Shown piece after piece: positions 1 through 7,221 of a stretch of 28,382 nt of DNA (position 1 is its first letter; the number at the start of each line of letters is the position of its first letter). This DNA is from F23-B02 sp963632825 (lineage in GTDB: Bacteria; Bacillota; Clostridia; Oscillospirales; Oscillospiraceae), in assembly GCA_963632825.1 (NCBI GenBank), contig CAVGWF010000015.1, positions 1 through 28,382 on the forward strand, in the 5' to 3' direction. Below the pieces are notes generated by a model, which saw nothing but the letters and a program-made list of their open reading frames with translations, was not told where the DNA came from and ran no database searches. Both the position numbers and the translations under genes were made by a program.

Positions 1-1
1 C

Positions 2-580
2 TGGGAGTATGCCTTCAACACGAAGGCGGATGTGGAGGCGCAGCTGGATATGGTGGACGATGTCAGCGCGGCGGTGGACGAGGGCAAGCTTCCGTTCGAC
101 AGCGACGGCAGCGGCAACGGCTGGAGCATGTACTCCTCCCAGCTCCTTGCGTCGGCGCGCGAGGATTTCCGCGGCATCTTCGGCGGGCTGTTCTTCCTCG
201 GCATTATCCTCAGCATTGTGTTCAGCTGCGCGGCAGTGCTCATCATCTACTACAAGCAGCTCTCCGAGGGCTATGAGGACGCGGGCAGATTTGAGATCAT
301 GCAGAAGGTCGGCATGACAAAGCAGGAAATACGCCGCAGCATAAACTCGCAGCTTCTCACGGTGTTCTTCCTCCCGCTCGTGTTCGCGGGGCTGCACCTT
401 GCCTTTGCCTTCCCCTTCATCCGCAAGATCCTGTATCTGTTCAGCTTCTTCGACACGGGTCTTCTGATCTGGACAACGGCCATAAGCTTTCTTGTTTTCG
501 CCGTGCTCTACGCCATTGTCTACAAAAAGACTTCAAACACCTATTATAAGCTCGTGGCATTCTCGGAAACAAGCCGCTGA
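2..580 (+). CDS. FtsX-like ABC permease, bacitracin-export (BceB) type, C-terminal part
   Basis: The reading frame is open from the left edge, so the N-terminus and most of the protein are missing; 192 residues are visible. It carries three hydrophobic segments (around residues 60-80, 120-140 and 150-172 of the visible part) and the hallmark of the BceB/VraG permease C-terminus: YYKQLSEGYEDAGRFEIM followed by a QKVGM-T-KQEI segment just after the first helix. Family members pair with an ATPase (BceA type) and usually a two-component system to remove cell-wall peptide antibiotics from lipid II at the membrane; that partner would lie left of the window. The GTG at position 32 is an internal valine, not a start. 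A strong terminator follows the stop by 20 bases. Family is confident, substrate unknown. Confidence 0.85.
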   Translation, partial: WEYAFNTKADVEAQLDMVDDVSAAVDEGKLPFDSDGSGNGWSMYSSQLLASAREDFRGIFGGLFFLGIILSIVFSCAAVLIIYYKQLSEGYEDAGRFEIMQKVGMTKQEIRRSINSQLLTVFFLPLVFAGLHLAFAFPFIRKILYLFSFFDTGLLIWTTAISFLVFAVLYAIVYKKTSNTYYKLVAFSETSR

Positions 581-599
581 CCCGGCACCTTTTTCATAC

Positions 600-627
600 A
601 AAAAACCGGCCCTCGGGCCGGTTTTTT
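600..627. terminator. Bidirectional rho-independent terminator
   Basis: A perfect inverted repeat (AAAAAACCGGCCC then GGGCCGGTTTTTT) has A- and T-runs on both flanks. It serves the permease on the plus strand and the convergent phosphodiesterase on the minus strand. Confidence 0.9.
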
Positions 628-640
628 CTGTATTGAGATA

Positions 641-1474
641 TTATTTTTTAAACTTCAGGTTGGGCTTATAGAACTCAAAGATAACCGCATCGTTACCCTT
701 TTCGTTTGCCCACTCGTGGCTCGTCCAGCAGACGCGCATTGCGCCGAGTGCTTCGCACAGCCTGACGGGGAAGGGCTTTTCCGTTATCTTATACGCAATA
801 AACTGCGGGCGCGCAAGGAAGTTTAAAAGCACATTGCCCAGCAGAAAGGCCGTTACGGGTCTTACCTCGCCGTTATAGTCGGCGGGCGGATTCGCAAGCT
901 GACCGCGCACGACCTCAGGAGCGTTTATTCTGAACCAGCGGACTATGAAGGGATTGAAGCTCTCGATACAGTAGTCGCCGGAATAGCGGCGCAAAAGCGC
1001 ATATGTCTTCTCGCAGAGCTCCTTGTTGTGCTTGCCGTTTTTGAGCTCGACTATGAGTGCTCCCCTGCCCCTGACGGTTTTGAGGACCTCGGAAAACAGC
1101 GGGATGGTCTCGCTCGTTCCGCAAAGTCTGAGCTGCCGGAGCTCGGCAAGAGTTTTGGAATCGACTCTCGCGTCAACGCCGCATACGCGGCTGAGGGTAT
1201 CGTCGTGGAATACGACGACCTCGCCGTCCTTGGAGAGCTGAACATCAAGCTCTATGCCGTAGCCATAGGACGCGGCACGCTCAAACGCCGCCAGCGAGTT
1301 CTCCGGAACGGATCTATCGCGCTTATGCAGCCCTCTGTGTGCAAAATTGCGCTTTACAAAAGGCGCCTTCTGCTTTCTGCGGATCTTGCCGGGAGCGATG
1401 AGATACACAAATCCGCCGACGGCGGCAGCTCCCGCAAACGCGGCAAGCTTCAGCACGCTTACCTGTTTTTTCAT
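641..1474 (-). CDS. Glycerophosphodiester phosphodiesterase, membrane anchored
   Basis: GDPD-family (PF03009) enzyme of 277 residues. It hydrolyses glycerophosphodiesters to glycerol-3-phosphate and an alcohol, feeding phospholipid or teichoic-acid turnover. The catalytic pattern is complete: H46-R47 (AHRG), E58 in PENS, E75 and D77 in ELDV, and H90 in FHDD. Residues 8-27 form a hydrophobic, Ala/Gly-rich helix followed by a basic stretch (KIRRKQK), so the enzyme is probably anchored with the catalytic domain near the membrane. The start is set by AGGAGG eight bases upstream of ATG. The gene stands alone between a terminator and its own promoter. Exact substrate cannot be read from sequence. 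Confidence 0.88.
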   Translation of the reverse strand: MKKQVSVLKLAAFAGAAAVGGFVYLIAPGKIRRKQKAPFVKRNFAHRGLHKRDRSVPENSLAAFERAASYGYGIELDVQLSKDGEVVVFHDDTLSRVCGVDARVDSKTLAELRQLRLCGTSETIPLFSEVLKTVRGRGALIVELKNGKHNKELCEKTYALLRRYSGDYCIESFNPFIVRWFRINAPEVVRGQLANPPADYNGEVRPVTAFLLGNVLLNFLARPQFIAYKITEKPFPVRLCEALGAMRVCWTSHEWANEKGNDAVIFEFYKPNLKFKK

Positions 1475-1506
1475 GGTTGCACCTCCTGTGTTGTTCTTTA
1501 TGTTAT

Positions 1507-1535
1507 ATTTTACACCGAGATAAGCCTCCGGTCAA
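1507..1535 (-). promoter_or_regulatory. Sigma-A promoter of the phosphodiesterase gene
   Basis: TTGACC, 17-bp spacer, TAAAAT on the minus strand, ending about 30 bases before the ATG. Confidence 0.6.
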
Positions 1536-1558
1536 ACATATTATACAAAAAATCGCTG

Positions 1559-1587
1559 TTGTGCTTGAAAGAAATTTAGTGTAGAAT
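1559..1587 (+). promoter_or_regulatory. Possible promoter of the MFS gene
   Basis: TTGTGC, 17-bp spacer, TAGAAT, about 35 bases before the MFS start. The -10 box is good and the -35 box poor. Confidence 0.35.
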
Positions 1588-1623
1588 TGGGATACACCAT
1601 TTATATAAGGATAGGCAGAGAAT

Positions 1624-2958
1624 ATGAAGCTTGACAACAAACGCACTATACTGACGGGTCTTGCATTCCTGTCCATCTGCGCGTTCTGGCAGATGTACAA
1701 CAGCATAGTCCCCCTGATACTCACAAACACCTTCCACCTCAACGAGACCTACTCGGGCGCCATAATGGCGGCAGATAATGTTCTGGCGCTGTTCCTGCTG
1801 CCTCTGTTCGGTGCGATCTCGGACAAAACGCACACGAAGATCGGAAAGCGTATGCCGTTTGTCCTGTTCGGTACCGGAATAGCAATAATCCTCATGAATC
1901 TGCTGCCGCTTATAGACAACAGCTATGCAGCCGCTCCCAGCACCTTCAAGACCGTTTCGTTCGTGATCGTTCTTGGTCTGCTTCTGGTTGCAATGGGCAC
2001 ATACCGCTCTCCTGCGGTCGCGCTCATGCCCGATATCACCCCAAAGCCCCTGCGCAGCAAGGGTAACGCCATCATAAACCTTATGGGCGCACTCGGCGGC
2101 GTTATATATCTCGGCGTTGCCGCCGTCATGTACCCCAACAGCAAGGTCGAGGGTCTTGCCCATGTAAACTACCAGCCGCTTTTCATGGTCGTTTCGGCTA
2201 TCATGTTCGTGGCTATTGCCGTGCTCTTTCTCACGATAAAGGAGCCCAAGCTCGTTGCTGAGCAGCAGGAGCTTGAAAAGCAGCACCCCGAGTGGAACCT
2301 CGCTGAGGACGACGGCAGCGGCAACGAGACCCTGCCCAAGCCCGTCAAAAAGAGCCTTATCTTCCTGCTGAGCTCGATCTGCCTGTGGTTTATAGGCTAT
2401 AACGCGGTCGAAACATGGTTCACCACCTATGTCAGCCAGGTCATGGGTCAGGCGCTTGGCGGTGCATCCACCTGCCTGCTCATAGCGACCGGCGGCGCCG
2501 TCATAAGCTACATTCCCATCGGCATCATTGCCTCGAAATTAGGCAGAAAGCGCACCATCATGGCGGGCATTGTACTGCTGGCTGCCTGCTTCGGACTGGG
2601 TTACTTCCTAACGACCGCCTACAGCAGCATAAATCTCATCATGTTTATCGTTTTTGCACTTGTCGGTCTTGCGTGGGCGGCTATCAACGTCAACTCCCTG
2701 CCCATGGTCGTCGAGATGTGCAAGGGCTCGGACATCGGCAAATTCACCGGATATTACTACACCTTCTCCATGGTCGCGCAGGTCGTTACCCCGATCGTCG
2801 CCGGCTCGCTGATGCGCCATATTGATTATACCATCCTGTTTCCGTATGCCGCGCTGTTCGTCGCGCTGAGCTTCATTACGATGATATTCGTAAAGCACGG
2901 CGACAATAAGCCCACCGCGAAAACCGGTCTGGATGCGTTCGAGGACATGGACGACTGA
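1624..2958 (+). CDS. MFS transporter, GPH/SLC45-like (sugar:cation symporter type)
   Basis: A 444-residue integral membrane protein with about twelve hydrophobic helices. The loop after TM2 (residues 66-78, ISDKTHTKIGKRM) is the D-K/R-T-x-T-x-x-G-K/R-R motif shared by the melibiose/GPH permeases and the SLC45 sucrose-transporter branch of the major facilitator superfamily. A hydrophilic central loop (about residues 205-240, rich in E and K) separates the two six-helix halves, as usual. Start ATG is preceded by AAGGA at a rather long distance. The stop codon overlaps the start of the LOG gene (ATGA), so the two are translationally coupled. The family is clear; the substrate (a glycoside or nucleoside-like solute) is not. 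Confidence 0.82.
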   Translation: MKLDNKRTILTGLAFLSICAFWQMYNSIVPLILTNTFHLNETYSGAIMAADNVLALFLLPLFGAISDKTHTKIGKRMPFVLFGTGIAIILMNLLPLIDNSYAAAPSTFKTVSFVIVLGLLLVAMGTYRSPAVALMPDITPKPLRSKGNAIINLMGALGGVIYLGVAAVMYPNSKVEGLAHVNYQPLFMVVSAIMFVAIAVLFLTIKEPKLVAEQQELEKQHPEWNLAEDDGSGNETLPKPVKKSLIFLLSSICLWFIGYNAVETWFTTYVSQVMGQALGGASTCLLIATGGAVISYIPIGIIASKLGRKRTIMAGIVLLAACFGLGYFLTTAYSSINLIMFIVFALVGLAWAAINVNSLPMVVEMCKGSDIGKFTGYYYTFSMVAQVVTPIVAGSLMRHIDYTILFPYAALFVALSFITMIFVKHGDNKPTAKTGLDAFEDMDD

Positions 2959-3539
2959 TGGATATCTGTATTTTCGGCGCATCCGGCAGGCAGCTTGATA
3001 AGAGCTATTACGACGCGGCCTATGAGCTCGGCGAGGCTATCGCCGAGCAGGGCGACCGCATCGTTTTCGGCGGCGGAGCCGAAGGGCTCATGGGCGCGTG
3101 CGCACGCGGTGCGCATAAAAACGGCGGCGGCATAGTCGGAATAGCGCCGCGATTTTTCGACGAGCCGGGCATACTGTATAAAAGCTGCACCGAGCTTATC
3201 TTCACCGAGACGATGCGCGAGCGCAAGCGGCTCATGCAGGAGCGCTCGGACGCGTGCATCGTGCTGCCCGGCGGCATCGGCACGCTCGAGGAATTTTTCG
3301 AGATACTCACGCTCAAGCAGCTCGGTCAGGATGACCGCGCCATAGTTCTGCTGAATACGAACGGCTGCTGGAACACCATGCTCGGTATGCTCTCGGAGCT
3401 TGCCGGCAAGCGATTCATGTCGAAAAGCTGCCTTGAGCTTTATTTCGTCGCCGGCACTCCGCATCAGGCGCTTGAATATCTCGCCGGCTATACGCCGTCC
3501 ACCGGCTCCGTTCACCGGCTTGAGGACTACAACAGATAA
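2958..3539 (+). CDS. LOG-family Rossmann-fold protein (TIGR00730-like)
   Basis: Residues 104-112 read PGGIGTLEE, the signature of the LOG/lysine-decarboxylase-like family, and residues 86-94 carry the conserved M-x-x-R-K-x-x-M helix. An N-terminal GASGR loop and an FGGGAEGLMG stretch (about 38-47) complete the nucleotide-binding Rossmann fold. At 193 residues it is the size of small bacterial LOGs, which hydrolyse the N-glycosidic bond of nucleoside 5'-monophosphates to release ribose-5-phosphate and a base. The old 'lysine decarboxylase' label is wrong for this family. The start overlaps the MFS stop by four bases, so the pair may share a role, for example releasing or exporting a modified base; that link is inference. 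Confidence 0.88.
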   Translation: MDICIFGASGRQLDKSYYDAAYELGEAIAEQGDRIVFGGGAEGLMGACARGAHKNGGGIVGIAPRFFDEPGILYKSCTELIFTETMRERKRLMQERSDACIVLPGGIGTLEEFFEILTLKQLGQDDRAIVLLNTNGCWNTMLGMLSELAGKRFMSKSCLELYFVAGTPHQALEYLAGYTPSTGSVHRLEDYNR

Positions 3540-3541
3540 TG

Positions 3542-3568
3542 AAAAAGCCGCCCGACGGGCGGCTTTTT
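3542..3568. terminator. Bidirectional rho-independent terminator
   Basis: Twelve-base perfect arms (AAAAAGCCGCCC / GGGCGGCTTTTT) around a GAC loop, between the convergent LOG and SLH genes. Confidence 0.9.
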
Positions 3569-3585
3569 CGTATGTCATATCAAAT

Positions 3586-5706
3586 TCAATTTGTCGTTTC
3601 CGGAACAACGTCGTATGTCGGGACAACCTCAATGCTTATGCGTCCGTCGTTTACATCGAAGTTCTGCAGAATATCCGCACCGGCAATGACGAAGGTGAAC
3701 GACTGGATGTCGTTTGGCTTGAGCTCAAAGCCGACCATACGGTTGAGGTCGTATGCAACGAGGGTATCGTCAACATACACCTTCACGATGTAGGATCTCA
3801 GATCTATGGTCGAGTCGGTCAGGTTCACATATTTCGTCTGCACGATGAAATCGTCGCCGCGGGAGAACGCCTTCGTGACGGTTATCGGCAGGTTTGAAAC
3901 GGAGCTGACGCTCTCGGTGGTCGAGTAGAAGTCCTTACCCTTTTCGGGCGTGAAGCGGGCACCGCTGTAGTAAACGCTCTGACCGAGCCAGTCGCCGTAC
4001 AGCGCACGGTTTGCAAGGCTGCTGGCGTTATAGACCTTCAGCTCGTTTGCGTTGCTGGTCACGAGGGTGTTCGGAATGAGCACAAGCTTGTCGGCGGTAA
4101 AGTTTATGCTGTCATAAACGCCGCCGCACATGATCGCAAGACGGGTGCTGCCGCGCTGGTCCATGCTGTAGACATTGCGGTTAAACGAGGACAGGCAGTA
4201 GAATGTGTCTCCGAATTTGTACAGCGAGCGGTTTCTGACATTCGTGGTTTTGGGGAACTCGCCGACGACCTTCACCACGCCGGGCGTCTGGAGTGAGATC
4301 GCATAAAGGTTCAGGTCATAGTTTCCGTCGCTGTCATAGGCGAGAAAATACATGACATGACCGTCGAAAAGGCTGGTGTTTATCTTATAGTCCGCAACCT
4401 TCTGAACGCTGCCGCGAGCCTCGTCATAGGAATAGAGCTTGTCAACATAGACCTGCGTCTCGTTGCCGTCGGCATCCTTGACGGTCACGGGCTCGGACAT
4501 CTTGAAGTAGATAAGTCCGTTCCAGCCGTAGGGCACGAAATTTGGCACCTGACTGTAGGAAAGGTCGGTGAGGAAGGCGTTGAAGCCGCCGTTTACTATC
4601 CTGCCGAACGAGTAGACATAGCCCGAGGGCCGGTCTGCATATGCAGTAAATGCCAGAGCGTACAGTCCGCCGTTATAGAAGCAGTACGATTCGATTATAT
4701 AGCCGCTGTAAACGGTGCCGAGCCTGCCGGTGGCGGGGTCATAGCACATCAGCGAGCCGCTTGCCGTGCCGGAGGTGCTCAGGCAGAAATACACCTTGCC
4801 GTTATAAACGCTTATGTTGTTCAGATATTGCCCGACCGGTGCGGTGTACAGTGCCTTTGCCCTGTTAACGCCGTCGGAGGCATACAGCGTGTAGCGCACG
4901 GTGTCAACGGTCTCGTAGTTTTTGTACAGGCAGTAGTAGGTGCTGCCGATCTGCACGGTAATGCTGTCATTTTCAAGGTTTGCCTCGTAGGGCGCCATAT
5001 CGGCGTTTACCTTGGAGTCGCTGCCCTTGCGCTCGGCGGGCAGCAGCAGGCGCGCAACAACGGTGGCTATCTGTGCGCGGGTGGTGTTATATGTACCGTG
5101 GAAATTATTATACCCGTCCATGCCGATGAGGATGCCGGCAGAATAAAGCGTTTTGACGGAGCTCATATAGTATGCGGGGATGGATGCCTCGTCGTTTATC
5201 GCAAGGTCGCTTATCGCGGGCATATCCTCCTCGCTTATCGTGCGCGAGAACAGATAGGCGAGGTCGTATCGGTTTATTATACCGTCGAGCCCCGAGCCGG
5301 TCGGGCAGCTTGAGGGCAGAATGCCCTGCTGTGAACAGTACCGGTAAAACGGGTCAAACCACTTTTCGCCGTCACGCTGAGTCTCGTTAAGGGCGTTGCC
5401 GTAATATGTCGCATGAATGCGGGCGGCGATCGCCAGAGCGTGCGCCCATGTGACATAGTCGTCAAAGCCGAAGGTGCCGTTTGGGTAGCCTATCATGATG
5501 CCCTTGTTGTACGATATCTCGATACCGGAATAGCCCCAGAAATTTGTGCTGAGGTCGGAGAAGGTGGTGTTTGTCATGTCGGCAACATCGTCGAACACGG
5601 CGAGCCCCTCGCCGGGTATCTGCTCGGCATACGCGCTCACGGGCGCGGCCCCTATGATGCAGCACACTGCCAGCACGAGTGCAAGCGCATTGCGTAGCTT
5701 CTTCAT
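3586..5706 (-). CDS. Secreted SLH-domain protein with a beta-propeller-like body
   Basis: A 706-residue exported protein. Residues 1-27 are a signal peptide (basic MKKLR, hydrophobic core, cleavage after AYA). Residues about 40-230 hold three S-layer-homology units, recognisable by GIMIGYPNGTFGFDDYVTWA, a middle copy near GIINRYDLAYLFSR, and AGILIGMDGYNNFHGTYNTT-R; these anchor proteins to pyruvylated cell-wall polymers. Residues about 245-570 are a run of short beta-strand blocks of the Y-x-x-x-G-x-[VI]-Y-F-x-L type (for example YNGKVYFCLS, GLIYFKMSEP), like the DUF5050/propeller-type sensor domains common in clostridial surface proteins. The last 100 residues look like an immunoglobulin-like beta-sandwich. 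GGAGG precedes the ATG by eight bases. Probably a wall-bound binding protein; ligand unknown. Confidence 0.8.
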   Translation of the reverse strand: MKKLRNALALVLAVCCIIGAAPVSAYAEQIPGEGLAVFDDVADMTNTTFSDLSTNFWGYSGIEISYNKGIMIGYPNGTFGFDDYVTWAHALAIAARIHATYYGNALNETQRDGEKWFDPFYRYCSQQGILPSSCPTGSGLDGIINRYDLAYLFSRTISEEDMPAISDLAINDEASIPAYYMSSVKTLYSAGILIGMDGYNNFHGTYNTTRAQIATVVARLLLPAERKGSDSKVNADMAPYEANLENDSITVQIGSTYYCLYKNYETVDTVRYTLYASDGVNRAKALYTAPVGQYLNNISVYNGKVYFCLSTSGTASGSLMCYDPATGRLGTVYSGYIIESYCFYNGGLYALAFTAYADRPSGYVYSFGRIVNGGFNAFLTDLSYSQVPNFVPYGWNGLIYFKMSEPVTVKDADGNETQVYVDKLYSYDEARGSVQKVADYKINTSLFDGHVMYFLAYDSDGNYDLNLYAISLQTPGVVKVVGEFPKTTNVRNRSLYKFGDTFYCLSSFNRNVYSMDQRGSTRLAIMCGGVYDSINFTADKLVLIPNTLVTSNANELKVYNASSLANRALYGDWLGQSVYYSGARFTPEKGKDFYSTTESVSSVSNLPITVTKAFSRGDDFIVQTKYVNLTDSTIDLRSYIVKVYVDDTLVAYDLNRMVGFELKPNDIQSFTFVIAGADILQNFDVNDGRISIEVVPTYDVVPETTN

Positions 5707-5754
5707 ATATTGAACCTCCGATGGAACAAGTGTTACAATTTAGTGTCAAAATTG

Positions 5755-5783
5755 ATTATAGCAGGTTACATAATATTTTGCAA
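5755..5783 (-). promoter_or_regulatory. Promoter of the SLH protein gene
   Basis: TTGCAA, 17-bp spacer, TATAAT on the minus strand, leaving a leader of about 40 bases. The rest of the roughly 300-base gap up to rpsF holds only the rpsF promoter and leader and two copies of GACGCGCA(G/A)AATCG (from 5801 and 5862), of unknown meaning. Confidence 0.6.
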
Positions 5784-5908
5784 TAGAATTTTTTAAAAGA
5801 GACGCGCAGAATCGGTAGACATAATTATAACCTGAGCGGCGGAAAAAATCAACGCTTTCGTGACGCGCAAAATCGCGGGATTTTCCCCTCGAAGCGCTCT
5901 AAAAAGCC

Positions 5909-5936
5909 TTGACATTTGAGGAATATCGGATATAAT
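5909..5936 (+). promoter_or_regulatory. Consensus sigma-A promoter of rpsF-ssb-rpsR
   Basis: Perfect TTGACA and TATAAT boxes with a 16-bp spacer. The predicted start lies near 5943, giving a leader of about 75 bases. Such strength fits a ribosomal-protein operon. Confidence 0.85.
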
Positions 5937-5942
5937 GTTATG

Positions 5943-6000
5943 GTCTGCCGGTATGTGCAGACTATCCTTGTTCCCGCGGAATGCGGGGACCAAAAGACCA
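5943..6000 (+). promoter_or_regulatory. Folded rpsF leader, candidate S6:S18 autoregulatory RNA
   Basis: Two hairpins fill the leader. GTCTGC (5943) pairs with GCAGAC (5957), placing CCG at the top of the stem; GTTCCCGC (5970) pairs with GCGGGGAC (5983). In addition TGGTCT at 5941 is complementary to AGACCA at 5995 just before the ribosome binding site, so an alternative fold is possible. The S6:S18 complex is known to bind a CCG-containing stem in rpsF leaders of many bacteria. Position and the CCG fit, but I cannot align it to the consensus, so this is a candidate only. Confidence 0.4.
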
Positions 6001-6016
6001 GAAGGAGGTGCAAACC

Positions 6017-6313
6017 ATGGCAAAAGCAACTGAGAAGTACGAAGTAATGTACATCATCAACCCGAACTTCAGCGAGGAGCAGACCGCTGCCGTCGTCGAG
6101 AAGTTCAAGGCGCTTGTTGAGGCTAATGGTACCCTGGACGAACTGGAGGAGATGGGTAAGCGCAAGCTCGCTTACGAGATCAACTACATTTCTGAAGGCT
6201 ACTATGTGCTGATGAAGTTCACCAGCGGCGCGGATTTCCCCGCAGAGCTGGACCGTATCCTCGGCATCACCGACGGCATCATGCGTCGCCTGATCACCCT
6301 GCGTGCTGAGTAA
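6017..6313 (+). CDS. rpsF: 30S ribosomal protein bS6
   Basis: Ninety-eight residues with the complete bS6 fold. The sequence runs from KYEVMYIINPNFSEEQ through the central KRKLAYEINYISEGYYVLM strand to the terminal DRILGITDGIMRRLITLR, all typical of the family. It sits at the platform of the small subunit next to S18 and 16S helices 22-23. The start is the ATG eight bases after a strong AAGGAGG; an upstream in-frame ATG at 5981 lies within the leader hairpin and has no ribosome binding site. First gene of the rpsF-ssb-rpsR operon, the usual order in Firmicutes. Confidence 0.97.
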   Translation: MAKATEKYEVMYIINPNFSEEQTAAVVEKFKALVEANGTLDELEEMGKRKLAYEINYISEGYYVLMKFTSGADFPAELDRILGITDGIMRRLITLRAE

Positions 6314-6324
6314 GGAGACGAGTT

Positions 6325-6777
6325 ATGCTTAATCACATCACGATCATGGGCCGCCTGACCCGTGACCCCGAGCTGAGATACACTCAGTCACAGACCCCTG
6401 TCGCATCGTTCACCCTTGCCGTTGACCGCGATTACGGCGGCCGCGACGGCGGCGAAAAGCAGACCGATTTCATCGACTGCGTTGCATGGCGCTCGACTGC
6501 CGAGTTTGTCAGCAAGTATTTCGCCAAGGGCAGCCTTGCCGTTGTTTCCGGCAGGCTTCAGATCCGCGACTGGACCGACCGCGAGGGCGGCAAGCGCCGC
6601 AGCGCCGAGGTCGTTGTTGACAATATGTATTTCGGCGAGAGCAAACGCCGCGAGGGCGGCGAAATGCGCGGTGATCCCCGTCACAACGCAGGCTATGACG
6701 CTCCGAAGAGCTATGAGGCTCCGAGCGCATCTGCATTTGCCGAGCTTGGCGACGATGACGGCGAACTGCCGTTCTGA
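6325..6777 (+). CDS. ssb: Single-stranded DNA-binding protein
   Basis: A 150-residue SSB. The N-terminal OB fold occupies about residues 1-108 and shows the family opening (NHITIMGRLTRDPELRYTQ), the FIDCVAWRSTAEFVSKYF block and the KGSLAVVSGRLQIRDW strand. A low-complexity Gly/Arg/Ala linker follows, and the protein ends in the acidic tip DDDGELPF that recruits repair and replication partners (the usual tip is DDDIPF, so this one has an extra residue before the LPF). AAGGAG stands ahead of the ATG, 11 bases after rpsF. It coats ssDNA during replication, repair and recombination. Confidence 0.96.
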   Translation: MLNHITIMGRLTRDPELRYTQSQTPVASFTLAVDRDYGGRDGGEKQTDFIDCVAWRSTAEFVSKYFAKGSLAVVSGRLQIRDWTDREGGKRRSAEVVVDNMYFGESKRREGGEMRGDPRHNAGYDAPKSYEAPSASAFAELGDDDGELPF

Positions 6778-6801
6778 AAATAATATAGGAGGATACAGCT
6801 A

Positions 6802-7041
6802 ATGGCTTTCGATAAGAACAATCCGAAAAACCGCAAGCGCAGAAAAGTATGCCAGTTTTGCGTAGATAAGGCCACCAGCATCGACTATAAGGATACTGCA
6901 AAGCTCCGCCGCTATATGTCCGAGCGCAGCAAGATCCTGCCCCGTCGTACCACCGGTACCTGCGCAATGCATCAGCGCCAGCTCACCGAGGCTATCAAGA
7001 GAGCCCGTCAGATCGCTCTCCTGCCTTATGTGACCGACTGA
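6802..7041 (+). CDS. rpsR: 30S ribosomal protein bS18, zinc-binding form
   Basis: Seventy-nine residues with the S18 core (DYKDTAKLRRYMSERSKILP, then RRTTGTCAMHQRQLTEAIKR). It carries a CxxC pair at residues 17 and 20 and C54/H57 in CAMH, so it is the C+ paralogue type that binds zinc; many organisms replace these residues in zinc-sparing copies. A strong AGGAGG precedes the ATG by about nine bases. S18 pairs with S6 on the 30S platform, so encoding both in one operon, with ssb between, is the standard Firmicute arrangement. It closes the operon and is followed directly by a strong terminator. Confidence 0.97.
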   Translation: MAFDKNNPKNRKRRKVCQFCVDKATSIDYKDTAKLRRYMSERSKILPRRTTGTCAMHQRQLTEAIKRARQIALLPYVTD

Positions 7042-7050
7042 TAACGACCG

Positions 7051-7081
7051 CATCCGCAGCAAAAGCTGCGGATGTTTTTTT
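7051..7081 (+). terminator. Terminator of the rpsF operon
   Basis: Ten-base perfect stem CATCCGCAGC / GCTGCGGATG with an AAAA loop followed by seven Ts. Confidence 0.95.
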
Positions 7082-7098
7082 GCGCCCGAAGGCAAATA

Positions 7099-7217
7099 AA
7101 GAATTACCCGTGTCCGGTATGCGATATAGTCCCCTCAGAGCAGACACTCGAAAAAGCAAAAATTTCGAGACTGCAATGAGGGGACCATATCAATGTTGAC
7201 CGGCACGGGTAATTCTT
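7099..7217. repeat. Long nested inverted repeat (119-base hairpin element)
   Basis: The outer arms AAGAATTACCCGTG (7099-7112) and its exact complement (7204-7217) match over 14 bases. Inward, CCGGT pairs with ACCGG, then 7124-7137 pairs with 7177-7190 with one mismatch (TCCCCTCA against TGAGGGGA at its core), then GCAG with CTGC, and finally CTCGAAA with TTTCGAG around a small A-rich loop. Nearly the whole segment therefore folds as one long imperfect hairpin on either strand. No coding frame is apparent. It lies between the convergent rpsR and sstT genes. It could be a palindromic mobile repeat, a structured RNA or an elaborate transcription barrier; a T-rich but not T-only tract follows on both sides. 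Confidence 0.8.
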
Positions 7218-7221
7218 ATTT

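Noticed and set aside
1576..2286. A 236-codon minus-strand frame opposite the MFS gene
   Set aside because: Antisense shadow of clear transmembrane coding sequence; it would also overlap the MFS promoter.
2958..3539. Lysine decarboxylase
   Set aside because: The PGGxGTxxE protein belongs to the LOG nucleotide phosphoribohydrolase family; the decarboxylase name is a historic misannotation.
4357..5313. A 318-codon plus-strand frame inside the SLH gene
   Set aside because: Exact antisense of a protein with signal peptide and SLH domains; no ribosome binding site and no recognisable domain.
5793..6029. A 78-codon minus-strand frame across the rpsF promoter
   Set aside because: It covers a consensus promoter and leader and has no start signal.
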